The notes: generated from the sequence alone by a model not told the origin. A stretch of DNA of 64,000 nucleotides from an uncultured Eubacteriales bacterium (GCA_900317025.1 ONFG01000011.1:89150-153149); one strand, 5' to 3'; shown: positions 9,187-18,509, numbered from the stretch's first letter. Translations and numbers: made by a program.

Positions 9187-10652
9187 TATTCTTCACCCTT
9201 TTTAACTTTGTTTTTCTTTTCTTCGGGAATGGGCTGTTCAAATTTGTTTTTGTTGCCCTTAGGTATTCTTGTGGGGTACTTCTCGTCGAAGCAAGCGAGA
9301 CAGAAGCCCGTGCAGTGACCGCCCTCGGCGATCTTCTTCACGTCTTCATACGCAAGGTAGCCCAGCGAATCCGCGCCGATTATCTTCTCGATCTCAGGGA
9401 TCGTGTGCTTACAGGCGATGAGCTTATCCTTCGAGTCGATGTCTACGCCGTAGTAGCAGGGAGCGATGAACGGCGGCGCGGAGGATCTTACGTGTACCTC
9501 GACTGCGCCCGCCTCTCTGATAAGGCGGACGATACGCGCGCTTGTCGTACCTCTGACGATCGAGTCGTCTACCATAACGACCCTCTTGCCCGCTACGACC
9601 TCTGAGATGGGGTTGAGCTTTATCTTGACCTTATCCTCTCTCGACTTCTGACCGGGAGCGATAAACGTTCTGCCTATGTATTTGTTCTTGATGAAGCCGA
9701 TTCCGTAAGGGATACCGGATTCCTTTGCGTAACCGATAGCCGCGTCAAGGCCGGAATCGGGAACGCCGATAACGACGTCGGCGTCAACGGGGTGAGCCTT
9801 TGCGAGAAGCTCGCCCGCTCTTACTCTTGCCGCGTGAACGCTTCTGCCGTCAACGCGGGAGTCGGGTCTTGCGAAGTAGATGTGCTCGAAGATGCAGAGC
9901 GACTGCTCCTGCTCGCCGCAGTGATCGGTTATCGAGCGGATGCCCTCGGCACCAAACACAACGATCTCGCCCGGGAGGATATCCTTGACGAACCTTGCGC
10001 CTACGGCGTCAAGCGCGCAGGTCTCGGAGGCTACGATATATCTGCCGTCCTCCGTCATGCCGTAGCAAAGCGGGCGGAAGCCTCTCGGGTCGCGCGCGGC
10101 GATGAGCTTCGACGGCGACATCACAACGAGCGAATACGCTCCGTCGATCCTGCTCATGGCTCTGTTTACAGCCTCTTCGATAGAAGGGCAGTTGAGGCGC
10201 TCCTTCGTTATCATGTATGAGATGACCTCGGTGTCGCTCGTAGTGTGGAAGATCGAGCCCTGAAGCTCCAGCTCCTCTCTCAGCTCGGCGGAATTAACGA
10301 GGTTGCCGTTATGGGCAAGGGCCATTCTTCCCTTTACGTGGTTTACAACGATCGGCTGAACGTTGGAGCGGTCGTTGTTGCCCGTCGTGCCGTAGCGAAC
10401 GTGGCCGATCGCCATGTTGCCCTGACCGAGCTTATCCATAACGTCGGGTCTGAAAACGTCGTTGACAAGCCCGAGGTCCTTGTAGCTCGTTATCACGCCG
10501 TCGTTGTTGATGGCGATGCCGCAGCCCTCCTGACCTCTGTGCTGGAGGGCAAACAGGCCGTAGTATACCGTGGAAGCCACATCGGCGGTCTCGGTGCTGA
10601 AAACGCCGAAAACGCCGCATTCCTCGTGCAGCTTACTGGAATCTGTGATCAT
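9186..10652 (-). CDS. purF: Amidophosphoribosyltransferase (Fe-S type)
   Basis: Committed step of purine synthesis: PRPP and glutamine to phosphoribosylamine. With the ATG at 10652 (AGGGAG upstream) the protein is 488 residues and starts [16 protein letters not shown], so Cys12 would be the N-terminal nucleophile after propeptide removal, as in the Bacillus enzyme. The PRPP loop [14 protein letters not shown] is near residue 350. Cysteines typical of the Fe-S cluster type are present ([29 protein letters not shown]). The leader between purC and purF holds an inverted-repeat element (10715-10905). The 3' end overlaps purM by one base. Confidence 0.96.
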   Translation of the reverse strand: MITDSSKLHEECGVFGVFSTETADVASTVYYGLFALQHRGQEGCGIAINNDGVITSYKDLGLVNDVFRPDVMDKLGQGNMAIGHVRYGTTGNNDRSNVQPIVVNHVKGRMALAHNGNLVNSAELREELELQGSIFHTTSDTEVISYMITKERLNCPSIEEAVNRAMSRIDGAYSLVVMSPSKLIAARDPRGFRPLCYGMTEDGRYIVASETCALDAVGARFVKDILPGEIVVFGAEGIRSITDHCGEQEQSLCIFEHIYFARPDSRVDGRSVHAARVRAGELLAKAHPVDADVVIGVPDSGLDAAIGYAKESGIPYGIGFIKNKYIGRTFIAPGQKSREDKVKIKLNPISEVVAGKRVVMVDDSIVRGTTSARIVRLIREAGAVEVHVRSSAPPFIAPCYYGVDIDSKDKLIACKHTIPEIEKIIGADSLGYLAYEDVKKIAEGGHCTGFCLACFDEKYPTRIPKGNKNKFEQPIPEEKKNKVKKGEE

Positions 10653-10675
10653 AAAATTTTCTCCCTGCAATAAAA

Positions 10676-10692
10676 TTATAGTAATCGACATT
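10676..10692 (-). promoter_or_regulatory. 17-bp motif shared by the purF and ilvB leaders
   Basis: On the minus strand this reads AATGTCGATTACTATAA, 24-40 bases before the purF start. The ilvB leader has AATGTCGTTCACTATAA at 36877-36893, differing at two positions. Both lie just downstream of the inverted-repeat element. The TATAA part could be a -10 box, but no good -35 is visible in either case. The function is unknown. Confidence 0.5.
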
Positions 10693-10714
10693 GTTTATTA
10701 TTTTAAGAGTGAAT

Positions 10715-10905
10715 TGCGGGGCTTTCCGATCGCAGTCTCGGCTGCCGCCTCGGTCGGTGCTTCTGCTACATAGAGGTCTCCACCGGAGACCCGCAGTCTC
10801 GGCTGCCGCCTCGGTCGGTGCTTCTACTACGTAGAGGTCTCCACCGGAGACCCGCAGTCTCGGCTGCCGACGTAGAGGTCTCCACCGGAGACCCGCACCC
10901 CCGCA
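10715..10905. repeat. Inverted-repeat element A (2.7 internal units)
   Basis: The element is bounded by near-perfect inverted ends (TGCGGGG... and ...CCCCCGCA). Inside are two full 61-bp direct repeats starting at 10732 and 10793 and a third, shortened one at 10854. Each unit begins GCAGTCTCGGCTGCCG and ends in a perfect hairpin GGTCTCC-ACC-GGAGACC. A single-unit version (90 bp) lies at 36927-37016 before ilvB. The size difference (101 bp) equals the extra units. There is no ORF of note and no transposase, so it is MITE-like or a structured leader element. Confidence 0.85.
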
Positions 10906-11016
10906 CCCCTTCGGGAACCCATACAAAAAATATTTATATCGTTTGCTATAGAGTCGTGATCGTGTAAAATATCAAAGCATTATTTCGTTTTCGATAAAAG
11001 CCTTTATGCTCAAGCG

Positions 11017-11042
11017 CCGTACCTGCAAGAATGCAGGTACGG
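11017..11042 (-). other. Hairpin directly after purC
   Basis: A perfect 10-bp inverted repeat CCGTACCTGC/GCAGGTACGG with a 6-base loop lies about 20 bases after the purC stop. There is no run of T after it in the minus direction, so it is more likely an mRNA-stabilising or processing structure than a terminator. The 408-base gap between purC and purF (10653-11060) otherwise contains the inverted-repeat element and no gene. Confidence 0.5.
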
Positions 11043-11060
11043 TCGTTGTCGTTTGGATTA

Positions 11061-11771
11061 TTACTCGCCGAGAAGGCGCTTCATTACCTCTTTGTAAGCG
11101 TCCTCTGCGCCGCCCATATCTCTTCTGAAGCGGTCTTTGTCGAGCTTTTCATTTGTCTTGCTGTCCCAGAAGCGGCAGGTGTCGGGCGAGATCTCGTCCG
11201 CAAGAACGATCGTGCCGTCGGGCAGCTTGCCGAACTCGAGCTTGAAGTCAATAAGCTCGATGTTTACTTCTTTAAGGTACTCTGTGAGGACTTCGTTTAC
11301 CTTGAACGCGTACTTTGCGATAGTCGCAAGCTCCTCGTCGGTCGCCCAACCCATTGCGAGGATATGATACTCGTTGACCATCGGGTCGCCGAGATCGTCG
11401 TCTTTATAGCAATATTCAAGAACAGTTCTGCCGAGCTTTACGCCCTCTTCTACGCCGAGTCTCTTGGAAAGCGAGCCTGCAACGATGTTGCGCACGATGA
11501 CCTCAAGGGGAACGATCGAAACCTTCTTTACGACTGTCTCTCTGTCGCTGAGCTCTTCAACGTAATGAGTGGGAATGCCCTCCTTCTCAAGCATTCTCAT
11601 GAGGTGGTTCGTCACTCTGTTGTTGATAACGCCCTTACCTGCGATGGTGCCTTTTTTGAGGCCGTTGTTAGCCGTTGCGTCGTCCTTATAGGACACGATG
11701 CAATAGTTTTCGTCGTCTGTGGCAAATACCTTTTTAGCCTTGCCCTCGTACATCTGAACTGTCTTTTCCAT
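11061..11771 (-). CDS. purC: SAICAR synthetase
   Basis: Couples CAIR to aspartate (step 7). The protein of 236 residues has [11 protein letters not shown] at the N-terminus, [19 protein letters not shown] (about 85-103), IDFKLEFGK (about 172) and [14 protein letters not shown] (about 188), all PurC hallmarks. The ATG at 11771 is preferred because GGAGG is eight bases upstream; an in-frame ATG five codons earlier overlaps that ribosome site. It is second in the pur operon after purE. Intact. Confidence 0.96.
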   Translation of the reverse strand: MEKTVQMYEGKAKKVFATDDENYCIVSYKDDATANNGLKKGTIAGKGVINNRVTNHLMRMLEKEGIPTHYVEELSDRETVVKKVSIVPLEVIVRNIVAGSLSKRLGVEEGVKLGRTVLEYCYKDDDLGDPMVNEYHILAMGWATDEELATIAKYAFKVNEVLTEYLKEVNIELIDFKLEFGKLPDGTIVLADEISPDTCRFWDSKTNEKLDKDRFRRDMGGAEDAYKEVMKRLLGE

Positions 11772-11842
11772 AACAAATTCCTCCATTTAAATTAGGAACC
11801 GGGTCGGCCGCAGCCTTGGCCTGATTCTCAGTATTGATTAGA

Positions 11843-12337
11843 TCATTTATTGTACTTCTCGGCGATCGCCTTGTCCTTAGCGAGAACGTTTTCGGCGTTC
11901 TTCGCGCGCTCGTCGTCGAGCTTCTTTGCGAGAGCCTCGTCGGTAACGGCGATGATCTCTATCGCGAGCAGTGCCGCATTTGCAGCGCCGTCGATAGCCA
12001 CCGTAGCTACCGGGATGCCCGAGGGCATCTGAACGGTCGAAAGAAGTGCGTCGAGACCGTCGAGCGTCGACGACTTGACCGGGATACCGATAACGGGAAG
12101 AGTTGTGTTCGCAGCGATCGCGCCGGCGAGATGAGCCGCCTTGCCCGCGGCGCAGATAAGCGCGCCGAATCCGTTTGCCCTTGCGTTAAGAGCGAAATCC
12201 CTTGCCTGAACGGGAGTTCTGTGAGCCGAAAATACGTGTACCTCGTAAGGCACGCCGTAATCGTCGAGCGTTTTCATCGCTTTTTCAACAACGGGCAGAT
12301 CGCTGTCGCTGCCCATGATAACAGCAACCTTTTTCAT
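11843..12337 (-). CDS. purE: N5-carboxyaminoimidazole ribonucleotide mutase
   Basis: Moves the carboxyl group to form CAIR (step 6). A 164-residue class I-type PurE with GSDSDLPV near residue 8 and SAHRTPVQ near residue 38. No purK is seen in the window, so either purK lies elsewhere or this is used with spontaneous or direct carboxylation. The ATG at 12337 has GGAGG 12 bases upstream; a TTG four codons earlier is too close to it. It is the first gene of the pur operon, behind a strong promoter at 12427-12455. Confidence 0.95.
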   Translation of the reverse strand: MKKVAVIMGSDSDLPVVEKAMKTLDDYGVPYEVHVFSAHRTPVQARDFALNARANGFGALICAAGKAAHLAGAIAANTTLPVIGIPVKSSTLDGLDALLSTVQMPSGIPVATVAIDGAANAALLAIEIIAVTDEALAKKLDDERAKNAENVLAKDKAIAEKYNK

Positions 12338-12426
12338 AATAATTATCAACCTCCGAGTCGGTGAGATACATCTTCACCGGAGAATCATTGCTTCGCGGAG
12401 CGGCTGCCGCCGCTCACTCCGAGATA

Positions 12427-12455
12427 ATTTTATCATTCAAAAATGCATTTGTCAA
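12427..12455 (-). promoter_or_regulatory. Promoter of the pur operon
   Basis: Minus strand TTGACA (12450-12455), 17-base spacer, TAAAAT (12427-12432). The start would be near 12420, giving a leader of about 80 bases with two hairpins (GAGCGGC/GCCGCTC and CGGTGA/TCACCG) before purE. I found neither a purine-riboswitch core nor PurR boxes. The 427-base gap 12338-12764 holds this promoter, the leader hairpins and the terminator of the neighbouring gene. Confidence 0.8.
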
Positions 12456-12685
12456 CGCTTTTCGGGAAATCCGAAAAAATTCGCATTTCGTCCACAATTT
12501 CGGCGCTTTAAACGGTAAAAACGAGATGCTTTTACGCGCCGTTTCCGGGCTTAAAAATGCGCCGTATTGCATAAGATATCGCCTCAGTTCGGGGCAAAAA
12601 ATAACGCTTTTGACGGTCGGAAAATATCATGCTCATTTTTTGCATTACAAGATGAAAACTTATTGTAAAAGATACACAATTATCA

Positions 12686-12725
12686 AAGAGACGCCGCCGA
12701 TACCATTCATTTCGTATCGGCGGCG
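12686..12725 (-). terminator. Terminator after the dockerin beta-helix protein
   Basis: A perfect 12-bp stem CGCCGCCGATAC/GTATCGGCGGCG with a 10-base loop lies about 40 bases after the stop at 12765. In the minus direction it is followed by a modest T-rich stretch (TCTCTTTG). Confidence 0.65.
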
Positions 12726-12764
12726 GGTCAAAGTATGAGGTTATTATTCTGTCGTCATATCGTA

Positions 12765-15700
12765 TCAGTCAAGCTCAAGCGTTGAGATCTCTCTTTCCTC
12801 GCCCGCGCACGAATTTGCGTCTACAAAGTCTATCGAGTAGCGGAGGATAAGGAGCGCGTCGGCGCTGTCGATCGTCTTGTCCTCGTCAACATCGGCAACT
12901 GCCTTCGGGATACCCGTGAGCGTGTCGAGCATGAGCGAATGTCTGAGCGTGAAGAGCGCGTCATCGGAGAAGATAACGCCATCCTGCGTTGTATCGCCCA
13001 TGAGCACGGTGACTTTATCGTCGCCGCCGCTCTGCTCCGTCTTTTTGAGCGTTACGGTGATCGTAAGGTCGCCCGTGATCTTCGTGACACGGAAGGTGTT
13101 CGCAACGCCCGTGTCGGCGGGACCCTTGATGTTCTTATACGCGCCCTCTGTCGCAGTGACGCTCTCTACCTCGTAGCCCTCGGCGGGGATAACGGTAAAG
13201 TTGATCTGACCGTTGCCGTCGCTAAGCTCCTCGCCGGTCTCGGAGCTTCTTGCCGTCGCGGACGTTTGGTTTTCTTCGCCCTTGGTGTAGTCCTGCGTCT
13301 TGTAAGTCGTGATCGAAGCCTCGCCGCCGTTTATAACGAAGGTGCCTGTAAAGCTCTTTGCAGGCTCCGGATCGTACTGCGGATCGTCGGGCGTATCGGT
13401 GGGAATCTCCCCTTCCGTATCGGTGGCAGGTTCGATGTCGCTCGATGTATCGGTATCGGAAGCGTCGGTGCCGGAATCGGAGTCGGTGCCGGGCGTGATG
13501 TCGGGTGCGGTGTCGCTTTCCGTCTCGCTGTCCGCTGCCGCTTCCTTCATCGTGACGATTACCGTAACGTCGCCCGTGATCTTGGTAACTCTGTAGGTGT
13601 CTGCAAGACCCGTGTCCGCGGCGCCCTTGAGGTTCTTGAAGTTCGTTTCGGGGCTTGCGGTAACGCTGTCAACCTCATAGCCGTCTGCGGGAATAAGCGT
13701 GAAGTTCACCTGACCGCTGCCGTCGTTGACGATATCGCCGGTGTCGGCGTTCCTTGCGAACGCGGCGGTCCGGTTCTCGTTTCCGCCGTCTTCGTATTTC
13801 TGCGTGTCGTATGTCGTGACTGATACCTTTGCCGGGTCGAACTCAAACGTTACGATAAAGGGCTGTGCCTCTTCGCCCTCGGAATCGGCTTCGGTGTCGC
13901 TGTCGGTCTGAACGTCGGAGTCGGTCTTTTCGGCTTCCTTCGTGGTGATCGTTACCTCAAGGTCGCCCGTGATCTTCGTGATGCGGTAGGTGTTCGCCTT
14001 GCCGGTGTCGGCGGAGTCCTTGATATTCTTGTAAGCGCCTTCCGTAGCTGCGACGGCGTCTACGGCGCAGCCGTCCTTGAGGTTTACGGTAAAGTTGATC
14101 TGACCGTCGCCGGACATATCTATCTCGCCCGTCTCGGAGTTGTAAGCGTAAGCGCTGTCGGTAATCGTTTCGCCGGCGAACTTCTGGGTCGTGTAAACGG
14201 TGACGTTCTCGACACCCTCGTCGTAATTGAACTTAACGGTGTAGCCGTAGCTCCACTGAGCGTACAGCGTGACATCGCCCTCGGCCGTTATAACGTCGCC
14301 GGGAGCGTAAGCCGTACCCGTACCGTCGACCTTAGTGTTCCAGCCGGTAAAGGTCATGCCGTTGTCCTCAAACGGGTCGTCTATTATAGTGTACTTATCT
14401 CCGGAGCGAACGGTATCTTTTTTGGCGTTGTCCGTGTTATCGTTTGAAACGTAAGTAACGCTGTAATCAACATCTTCGTGCCAGATAGCGTAAAGCTTCG
14501 TGTCGGAGTATACGTAGAAATCAGAGCCGGGTTCAACGGAAATCCCGCTGCCGTCTTTCTCGGTGTTCCACTCTATGAGGTAATCGCCCTCGCTTACGAA
14601 CTTCGTTTCGTCGGGGTCGATATCGCCAAGGGTAAGCGACACGACGTCGCCCGAGGAGACGTTGATCTCCTCCGCGTCTTTGCCGTTGTTCGGGTCAAGC
14701 GTGAGCGTGCGGATATTGTCGGGGATCGTCTTGCCTGCGTAGATAACATAATTTGCCGAAGATTTCGCCGTCGTGCTGATAAGCTCGGTCGTGTCGGAGT
14801 ATGTTACGGCTACCTTGCTGTTGGCGGAGATGCTTGGCGTCGTGCCGACGGAAAGCCCGCTTTGGCTGCTGCCGACCTGAAGCGTAAGAGCCGATGTATC
14901 GGCGCCCGTGCTGCCGCCGCCGAAACCTCCGAAGCCGCCCATGCCGCCTGCCGAGCCCCACTGAGCCACGCCCCAGTCGGAAGCGGTTGTGTTCTTATTT
15001 GTCGGCGAAGGAGCCTGCATCGTGTTGCCTATGCCGAGAACGGTACCGCTGTAGAGGTTGAAGCCGCCCTCGCTGTCAAATGCGTTGCCGGAGCTTGCCG
15101 TGATCGCGATCACTCTGCCGCCGTAGATGTCGATAGAGCCGTTGGAATCGAGCGCGTCGTTATCGTTGCCGTTGGAAGCGTCGGCGTAGATGTCGCCGCC
15201 ATAGACGCTGAGCGTGAAGCCGTAATTGTTAAGGTCGCCGTTTGCGGCGTTTACAGCGTCGTCGGAAGCGGTGATGTCGATGTCGCCGCTCAGGAAGTTG
15301 AGCGTTGCCGCCTCGATGCCCTCGTAGCTCTGCTGAATGTCGATCTTAAGGCCGTCGTTGCTTGCGCCGTACTTGCCGAGGTTCATCTCATAATCGCAGT
15401 GGATGCCGTCGTCGCCTGCCTTTATCGTGATGTCGCCGGAGACGATGTCAAGCCTGCACTCGGCGTTGATGCCGTCGCCTACCGCGTCGGAGGGCTTCTC
15501 GTCCATGCCGCCGGGACCGCCGGGATTAAAACCGCCCCCGCCGCCGGGTCCGCCCGGATTGAAGCCTCCGCCCCCACCGGGAGCGCCGCTCGTCGGGAAC
15601 GTGTTATTATTCGTCGCGGTCGTTGTCGAGGGGATATATACGGAGGATGTGTCGATGTTGATCGTCGGACCGTCGATCGTGAGGTACGCGTAATACTCGC

Positions 15701-16331
15701 TGCTCTCGTCGGGAGCAAGCTCCGTTTCGAGGTCGGAGTCGAGCGTCGAGCCGGACTTTATGCCGTTTTTGGCGTTCGCCTTGATGTTGAGCGTACCTTC
15801 ACCCGAAACCGTTACCTTTGAAGCGCCCTTGAACTTAACTACCGCATTTTCTGCGGCGTCGAGATCGGATGCGTATGTGTCGGTGTCGGTGCCGAATTCG
15901 GAGTATGTCTTGTCGGTCCAGTAGTCCTCGCTGTTCTCCGCTGAGTCTTCAAGCGAGACTGTGCCTTCAATGATGATGTCCGCCTGCGAATCCTTGTTGC
16001 ACATAAGCGGAGCCGTCGTGTTTTTCAGCGTAAGATCCGAGAGCGTGAGCGTAACGCCCTTTATGCCCTTTTTGACCTTAACGCTGCCGCTTTCGCACGA
16101 GCCTGTGACCTTGTAACTGCCGCTCTCACTAATCGTGAGCGACGTGCCGTCGATCTTGTAGCCGGACGTGCCGCCCGAAGGGGTAATGCCGGCATCGGTA
16201 AACGTGAATGTGACGGTATCAGCCGCCGCGCTTGCTTCTGCAGCCGATGCGGGCAAAACAGCCGCTGTACACATATTGCCCAGCAGCGCCGCCGCGCAGA
16301 GCATACTCGTTAAAATGTTCATTTTCTTCAC
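12765..16331 (-). CDS. Secreted dockerin protein with Cthe_2159-like carbohydrate-binding domain
   Basis: An 1188-residue secreted protein. Residues 1-31 form a signal peptide ending near ASAAEA. Residues about 40-480 resemble the carbohydrate-binding/beta-helix domain of Clostridium thermocellum Cthe_2159 (repeated GDGINAECRLDIVSGDITI-type strands with buried Asp pairs), interrupted by a Gly-Pro-rich insert near 245-275 and a Gly-rich segment near 460. About 617-692 is an InlB/Listeria-Bacteroides repeat (MTFTGWNTKVDGTGTAY). Three copies of an unrecognised ~90-residue module follow (about 697-794, 837-930, 1007-1097), joined by Asp/Ser/Thr-rich linkers. A type I dockerin (DTTQDGVIFSDDALFTLR, DVDEDKTIDSADALLILR) occupies about 1109-1180. 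Start is GTG at 16329-16331 with GAGG eight bases upstream. Probably a cohesin-bound polysaccharide-binding protein; the ligand is unknown. Confidence 0.85.
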   Translation of the reverse strand: MKKMNILTSMLCAAALLGNMCTAAVLPASAAEASAAADTVTFTFTDAGITPSGGTSGYKIDGTSLTISESGSYKVTGSCESGSVKVKKGIKGVTLTLSDLTLKNTTAPLMCNKDSQADIIIEGTVSLEDSAENSEDYWTDKTYSEFGTDTDTYASDLDAAENAVVKFKGASKVTVSGEGTLNIKANAKNGIKSGSTLDSDLETELAPDESSEYYAYLTIDGPTINIDTSSVYIPSTTTATNNNTFPTSGAPGGGGGFNPGGPGGGGGFNPGGPGGMDEKPSDAVGDGINAECRLDIVSGDITIKAGDDGIHCDYEMNLGKYGASNDGLKIDIQQSYEGIEAATLNFLSGDIDITASDDAVNAANGDLNNYGFTLSVYGGDIYADASNGNDNDALDSNGSIDIYGGRVIAITASSGNAFDSEGGFNLYSGTVLGIGNTMQAPSPTNKNTTASDWGVAQWGSAGGMGGFGGFGGGSTGADTSALTLQVGSSQSGLSVGTTPSISANSKVAVTYSDTTELISTTAKSSANYVIYAGKTIPDNIRTLTLDPNNGKDAEEINVSSGDVVSLTLGDIDPDETKFVSEGDYLIEWNTEKDGSGISVEPGSDFYVYSDTKLYAIWHEDVDYSVTYVSNDNTDNAKKDTVRSGDKYTIIDDPFEDNGMTFTGWNTKVDGTGTAYAPGDVITAEGDVTLYAQWSYGYTVKFNYDEGVENVTVYTTQKFAGETITDSAYAYNSETGEIDMSGDGQINFTVNLKDGCAVDAVAATEGAYKNIKDSADTGKANTYRITKITGDLEVTITTKEAEKTDSDVQTDSDTEADSEGEEAQPFIVTFEFDPAKVSVTTYDTQKYEDGGNENRTAAFARNADTGDIVNDGSGQVNFTLIPADGYEVDSVTASPETNFKNLKGAADTGLADTYRVTKITGDVTVIVTMKEAAADSETESDTAPDITPGTDSDSGTDASDTDTSSDIEPATDTEGEIPTDTPDDPQYDPEPAKSFTGTFVINGGEASITTYKTQDYTKGEENQTSATARSSETGEELSDGNGQINFTVIPAEGYEVESVTATEGAYKNIKGPADTGVANTFRVTKITGDLTITVTLKKTEQSGGDDKVTVLMGDTTQDGVIFSDDALFTLRHSLMLDTLTGIPKAVADVDEDKTIDSADALLILRYSIDFVDANSCAGEEREISTLELD

Positions 16332-16443
16332 AAAAGCCACCTCTTTGTAAGTATATAGAGACGTCTGCTGCGAAAGCTCTGCCGGAAAGCGATACGTAAA
16401 AATGCGCCGCGATCGGGGCGGAGCCTTCGCTTTTTACAACTTT

Positions 16444-16472
16444 ATCTTAGCACAAGCTTTAGATATATTCAA
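16444..16472 (-). promoter_or_regulatory. Promoter of the dockerin beta-helix gene
   Basis: Minus strand TTGAAT (16467-16472), 17-base spacer, TAAGAT (16444-16449), giving a leader of about 105 bases. The 337-base gap 16332-16668 holds this promoter, an AT-rich stretch and the transketolase terminator. Confidence 0.6.
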
Positions 16473-16610
16473 TAAGATTTGAACAAAAAAATTCTTAATT
16501 TTTTATGATGATTTTTTAAATTTTTGTAGATATGCATATAAAAACACACTATTTCAGCTCGTTTTCAGTTTATTTTAAGAAAATTTTAAGAATTAGTTTT
16601 TCCGGGCGCG

Positions 16611-16647
16611 AAAAAAGCTCCGCCAACGCAAAAAGCATTGACGGAGC
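16611..16647 (-). terminator. Terminator of the transketolase operon
   Basis: Minus strand GCTCCGTCAATG, short loop, CGTTGGCGGAGC followed by six T, 22 bases after the stop at 16669. A classic intrinsic terminator. Confidence 0.9.
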
Positions 16648-16668
16648 ATTGGTTTATTTATTCCGAAA

Positions 16669-17613
16669 TTACTTTCCGATGAAAGCCCTTACTTCCTTCT
16701 CGATGCCGGGTGCCGTGAAGCCGAAGATCTCGAGAAGCTCCTTTGCGGGGCCGGAGTAGCCGAAGCGATCCTGAACGCCGCACTTCTTCACCTGAACGGG
16801 GCATTTCTCGGCTACTACCGAGAGGACAGCGTCGCCGAGACCGCCGATCACGTTGTGCTCCTCGAAGGTGATGATCCTGCCGCACTCCTTAGCAGCCTTG
16901 ACGATGATCTCCTCGTCGATCGGCTTGATCGTGTGGATATTGATGACTCTTGCGTTGATACCCTGAGCCTTCATGTTGTCTGCTGCGATAACAGCCTCTC
17001 TTACGAGAAGACCCGTCGCAACGATGGCAACATCATTGCCATCGCGAAGCGTTACGCCCTTGCCAAGCTCAAACTTGTAATCGTCGTTATTGTTGACGCT
17101 CTCGATCGCAAGTCTGCCGAGACGAAGGTATACGGGACCGTCAAGCTCCAAAGCCGCCTTGACAGCGCCGAGCATCTCGTAGTGGTCGGACGGGTTGATG
17201 ACCGTCATGTTCGGGATAGCTCGCATGATTGCGATATCCTCAAGGCACTGGTGAGTTGCGCCGTCTTCGCCCGTGGAGATGCCTGCGTGTGAGCCGGCGA
17301 TCTTAACGTTGAGCTTCGGATACGCTACCGAGTTTCTAATCTGCTCGAAAGCTCTGCCCGTTGCGAACATTGCAAAGGACGCCGCAAACGGGATCTTGCC
17401 GCAGGCTGCGAGCCCTGCCGCAACGCCGATCATGTTGCCCTCTGCGATGCCGCAGTCGAAGAAGCGATCGGGGTAAGCCTTTTTGAAGATCGAAGTTTTT
17501 GTTGCCGCCGCAAGGTCTGCGTCGAGAACGACTATATCTTTATTTGTTTTTGCAAGCTCACAGAGAGCCTCGCCGAAGCTTTCTCTCGTTGCCTTAACTA
17601 CCTTTTCTGCCAT
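16669..17613 (-). CDS. Transketolase, C-terminal subunit
   Basis: The pyrimidine-binding and C-terminal half of a split transketolase (314 residues), which acts with the N-terminal subunit in the non-oxidative pentose phosphate pathway. Seen: DADLAAATKTS near residue 25, the FFDCGIAEGNMIGVAAGLA segment (about 52-70) with the catalytic-type Glu, and STGEDGATHQCLEDIA near 113-128. The start ATG overlaps the stop of the upstream half (ATGA at 17613), so the two are translationally coupled. Split transketolases are common in Clostridia. It could in principle be a DXS-like or transaldolase-like enzyme, but the match to transketolase is clear. Confidence 0.93.
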   Translation of the reverse strand: MAEKVVKATRESFGEALCELAKTNKDIVVLDADLAAATKTSIFKKAYPDRFFDCGIAEGNMIGVAAGLAACGKIPFAASFAMFATGRAFEQIRNSVAYPKLNVKIAGSHAGISTGEDGATHQCLEDIAIMRAIPNMTVINPSDHYEMLGAVKAALELDGPVYLRLGRLAIESVNNNDDYKFELGKGVTLRDGNDVAIVATGLLVREAVIAADNMKAQGINARVINIHTIKPIDEEIIVKAAKECGRIITFEEHNVIGGLGDAVLSVVAEKCPVQVKKCGVQDRFGYSGPAKELLEIFGFTAPGIEKEVRAFIGK

Positions 17614-18461
17614 CAGAGAGCACCTCCCAAAGCTTTAAGCTGCTCAAGCAGCTCGTTTCTGCCGACCTCATACTGCTCGGCGTTCGGAGCCGCACCGTGC
17701 CAGTTGACCTGATTCTCCATGTAGGAAACGCCCTTGCCCTTTACGGTCTTTGCGATGATAGCGGCAGGCTTGCCCTTTACCGCCTTTGCTGCATTGACGG
17801 CTGCTTCGATCTCGTCGAAGTCGTGACCGTTCATCTTGAAGACCTCAAAGCCGAATGCCTCAAGCTTCTTGTCGAGCGGCTCAAGACCGCCGACCTCTTC
17901 GACCGTTCCGTCGATCTGAAGACCGTTACTGTCTATGATAACCGTGAGGTTGTCAAGCTTGTTGTGAGAAGCGAACATGAGCGCCTCCCAGACCTGACCC
18001 TCTTCACACTCGCCGTCGCCGAGGAGCGTGTAGACTCTGTAGTCCTTATTATCTATCTTGCCGGCAAGAGCCATTCCGCAGGCTGCGGAGACGCCCTGTC
18101 CGAGTGAACCTGAACTCATGTCGATGCCGGGCGTACCCTTCATATCGGGGTGACCCTGGAGCATAGCGCCGACCTTGCGAAGCTTGGGAAGCTCTTCAAG
18201 CGGGAAGAATCCCTTGAGCGCCAGCACCGCGTAAAGCGACGGGCAGCAGTGACCTTTTGAGAGCACAAAGCGGTCTCTGTCGGCCATATCGGGGTTTGCG
18301 GGATCAACGTTCATCTCTTTGTAATAAAGATATGTGTAGATGTCGGCCGCTGAAAGCGAACCGCCCGGATGACCGGACTTGGCATTGAAAATGCCCTCTA
18401 AGGCGTACAGCCTTGCCTTTGTGGCAAGCACCTGAAGCTCTTGCTTTTCGTTAGAGTTCAT
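17613..18461 (-). CDS. Transketolase, N-terminal (TPP-binding) subunit
   Basis: The TPP-binding half of the split transketolase (282 residues). Motifs: AKSGHPGGSLSAADIYTYL (about 26-44), MSSGSLGQGVSAACGMALAGK (about 115-135) and the TPP motif GDGECEEGQVWEAL near 148-161 with the Mg2+ ligands. ATG at 18459-18461 is chosen because AGGAG lies 11 bases upstream and because the N-terminus then matches the family; 15 extra in-frame codons upstream overlap the promoter leader. First gene of a two-gene operon. Confidence 0.93.
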   Translation of the reverse strand: MNSNEKQELQVLATKARLYALEGIFNAKSGHPGGSLSAADIYTYLYYKEMNVDPANPDMADRDRFVLSKGHCCPSLYAVLALKGFFPLEELPKLRKVGAMLQGHPDMKGTPGIDMSSGSLGQGVSAACGMALAGKIDNKDYRVYTLLGDGECEEGQVWEALMFASHNKLDNLTVIIDSNGLQIDGTVEEVGGLEPLDKKLEAFGFEVFKMNGHDFDEIEAAVNAAKAVKGKPAAIIAKTVKGKGVSYMENQVNWHGAAPNAEQYEVGRNELLEQLKALGGAL

Positions 18462-18509
18462 CGTTTTAACATCTCCTAAAAACCGAATTTTTGGATCAAA
18501 GCACAATTT

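Noticed and set aside
10633-10926. 97-residue minus-strand open frame rich in Trp/Arg
   Set aside because: Lies wholly in the inverted-repeat element; its apparent protein repeat (GLRWRPL) is only the translated DNA repeat.
12338-12426. Purine riboswitch upstream of purE
   Set aside because: The leader has two hairpins but none of the conserved purine-aptamer loop sequences that I could find.
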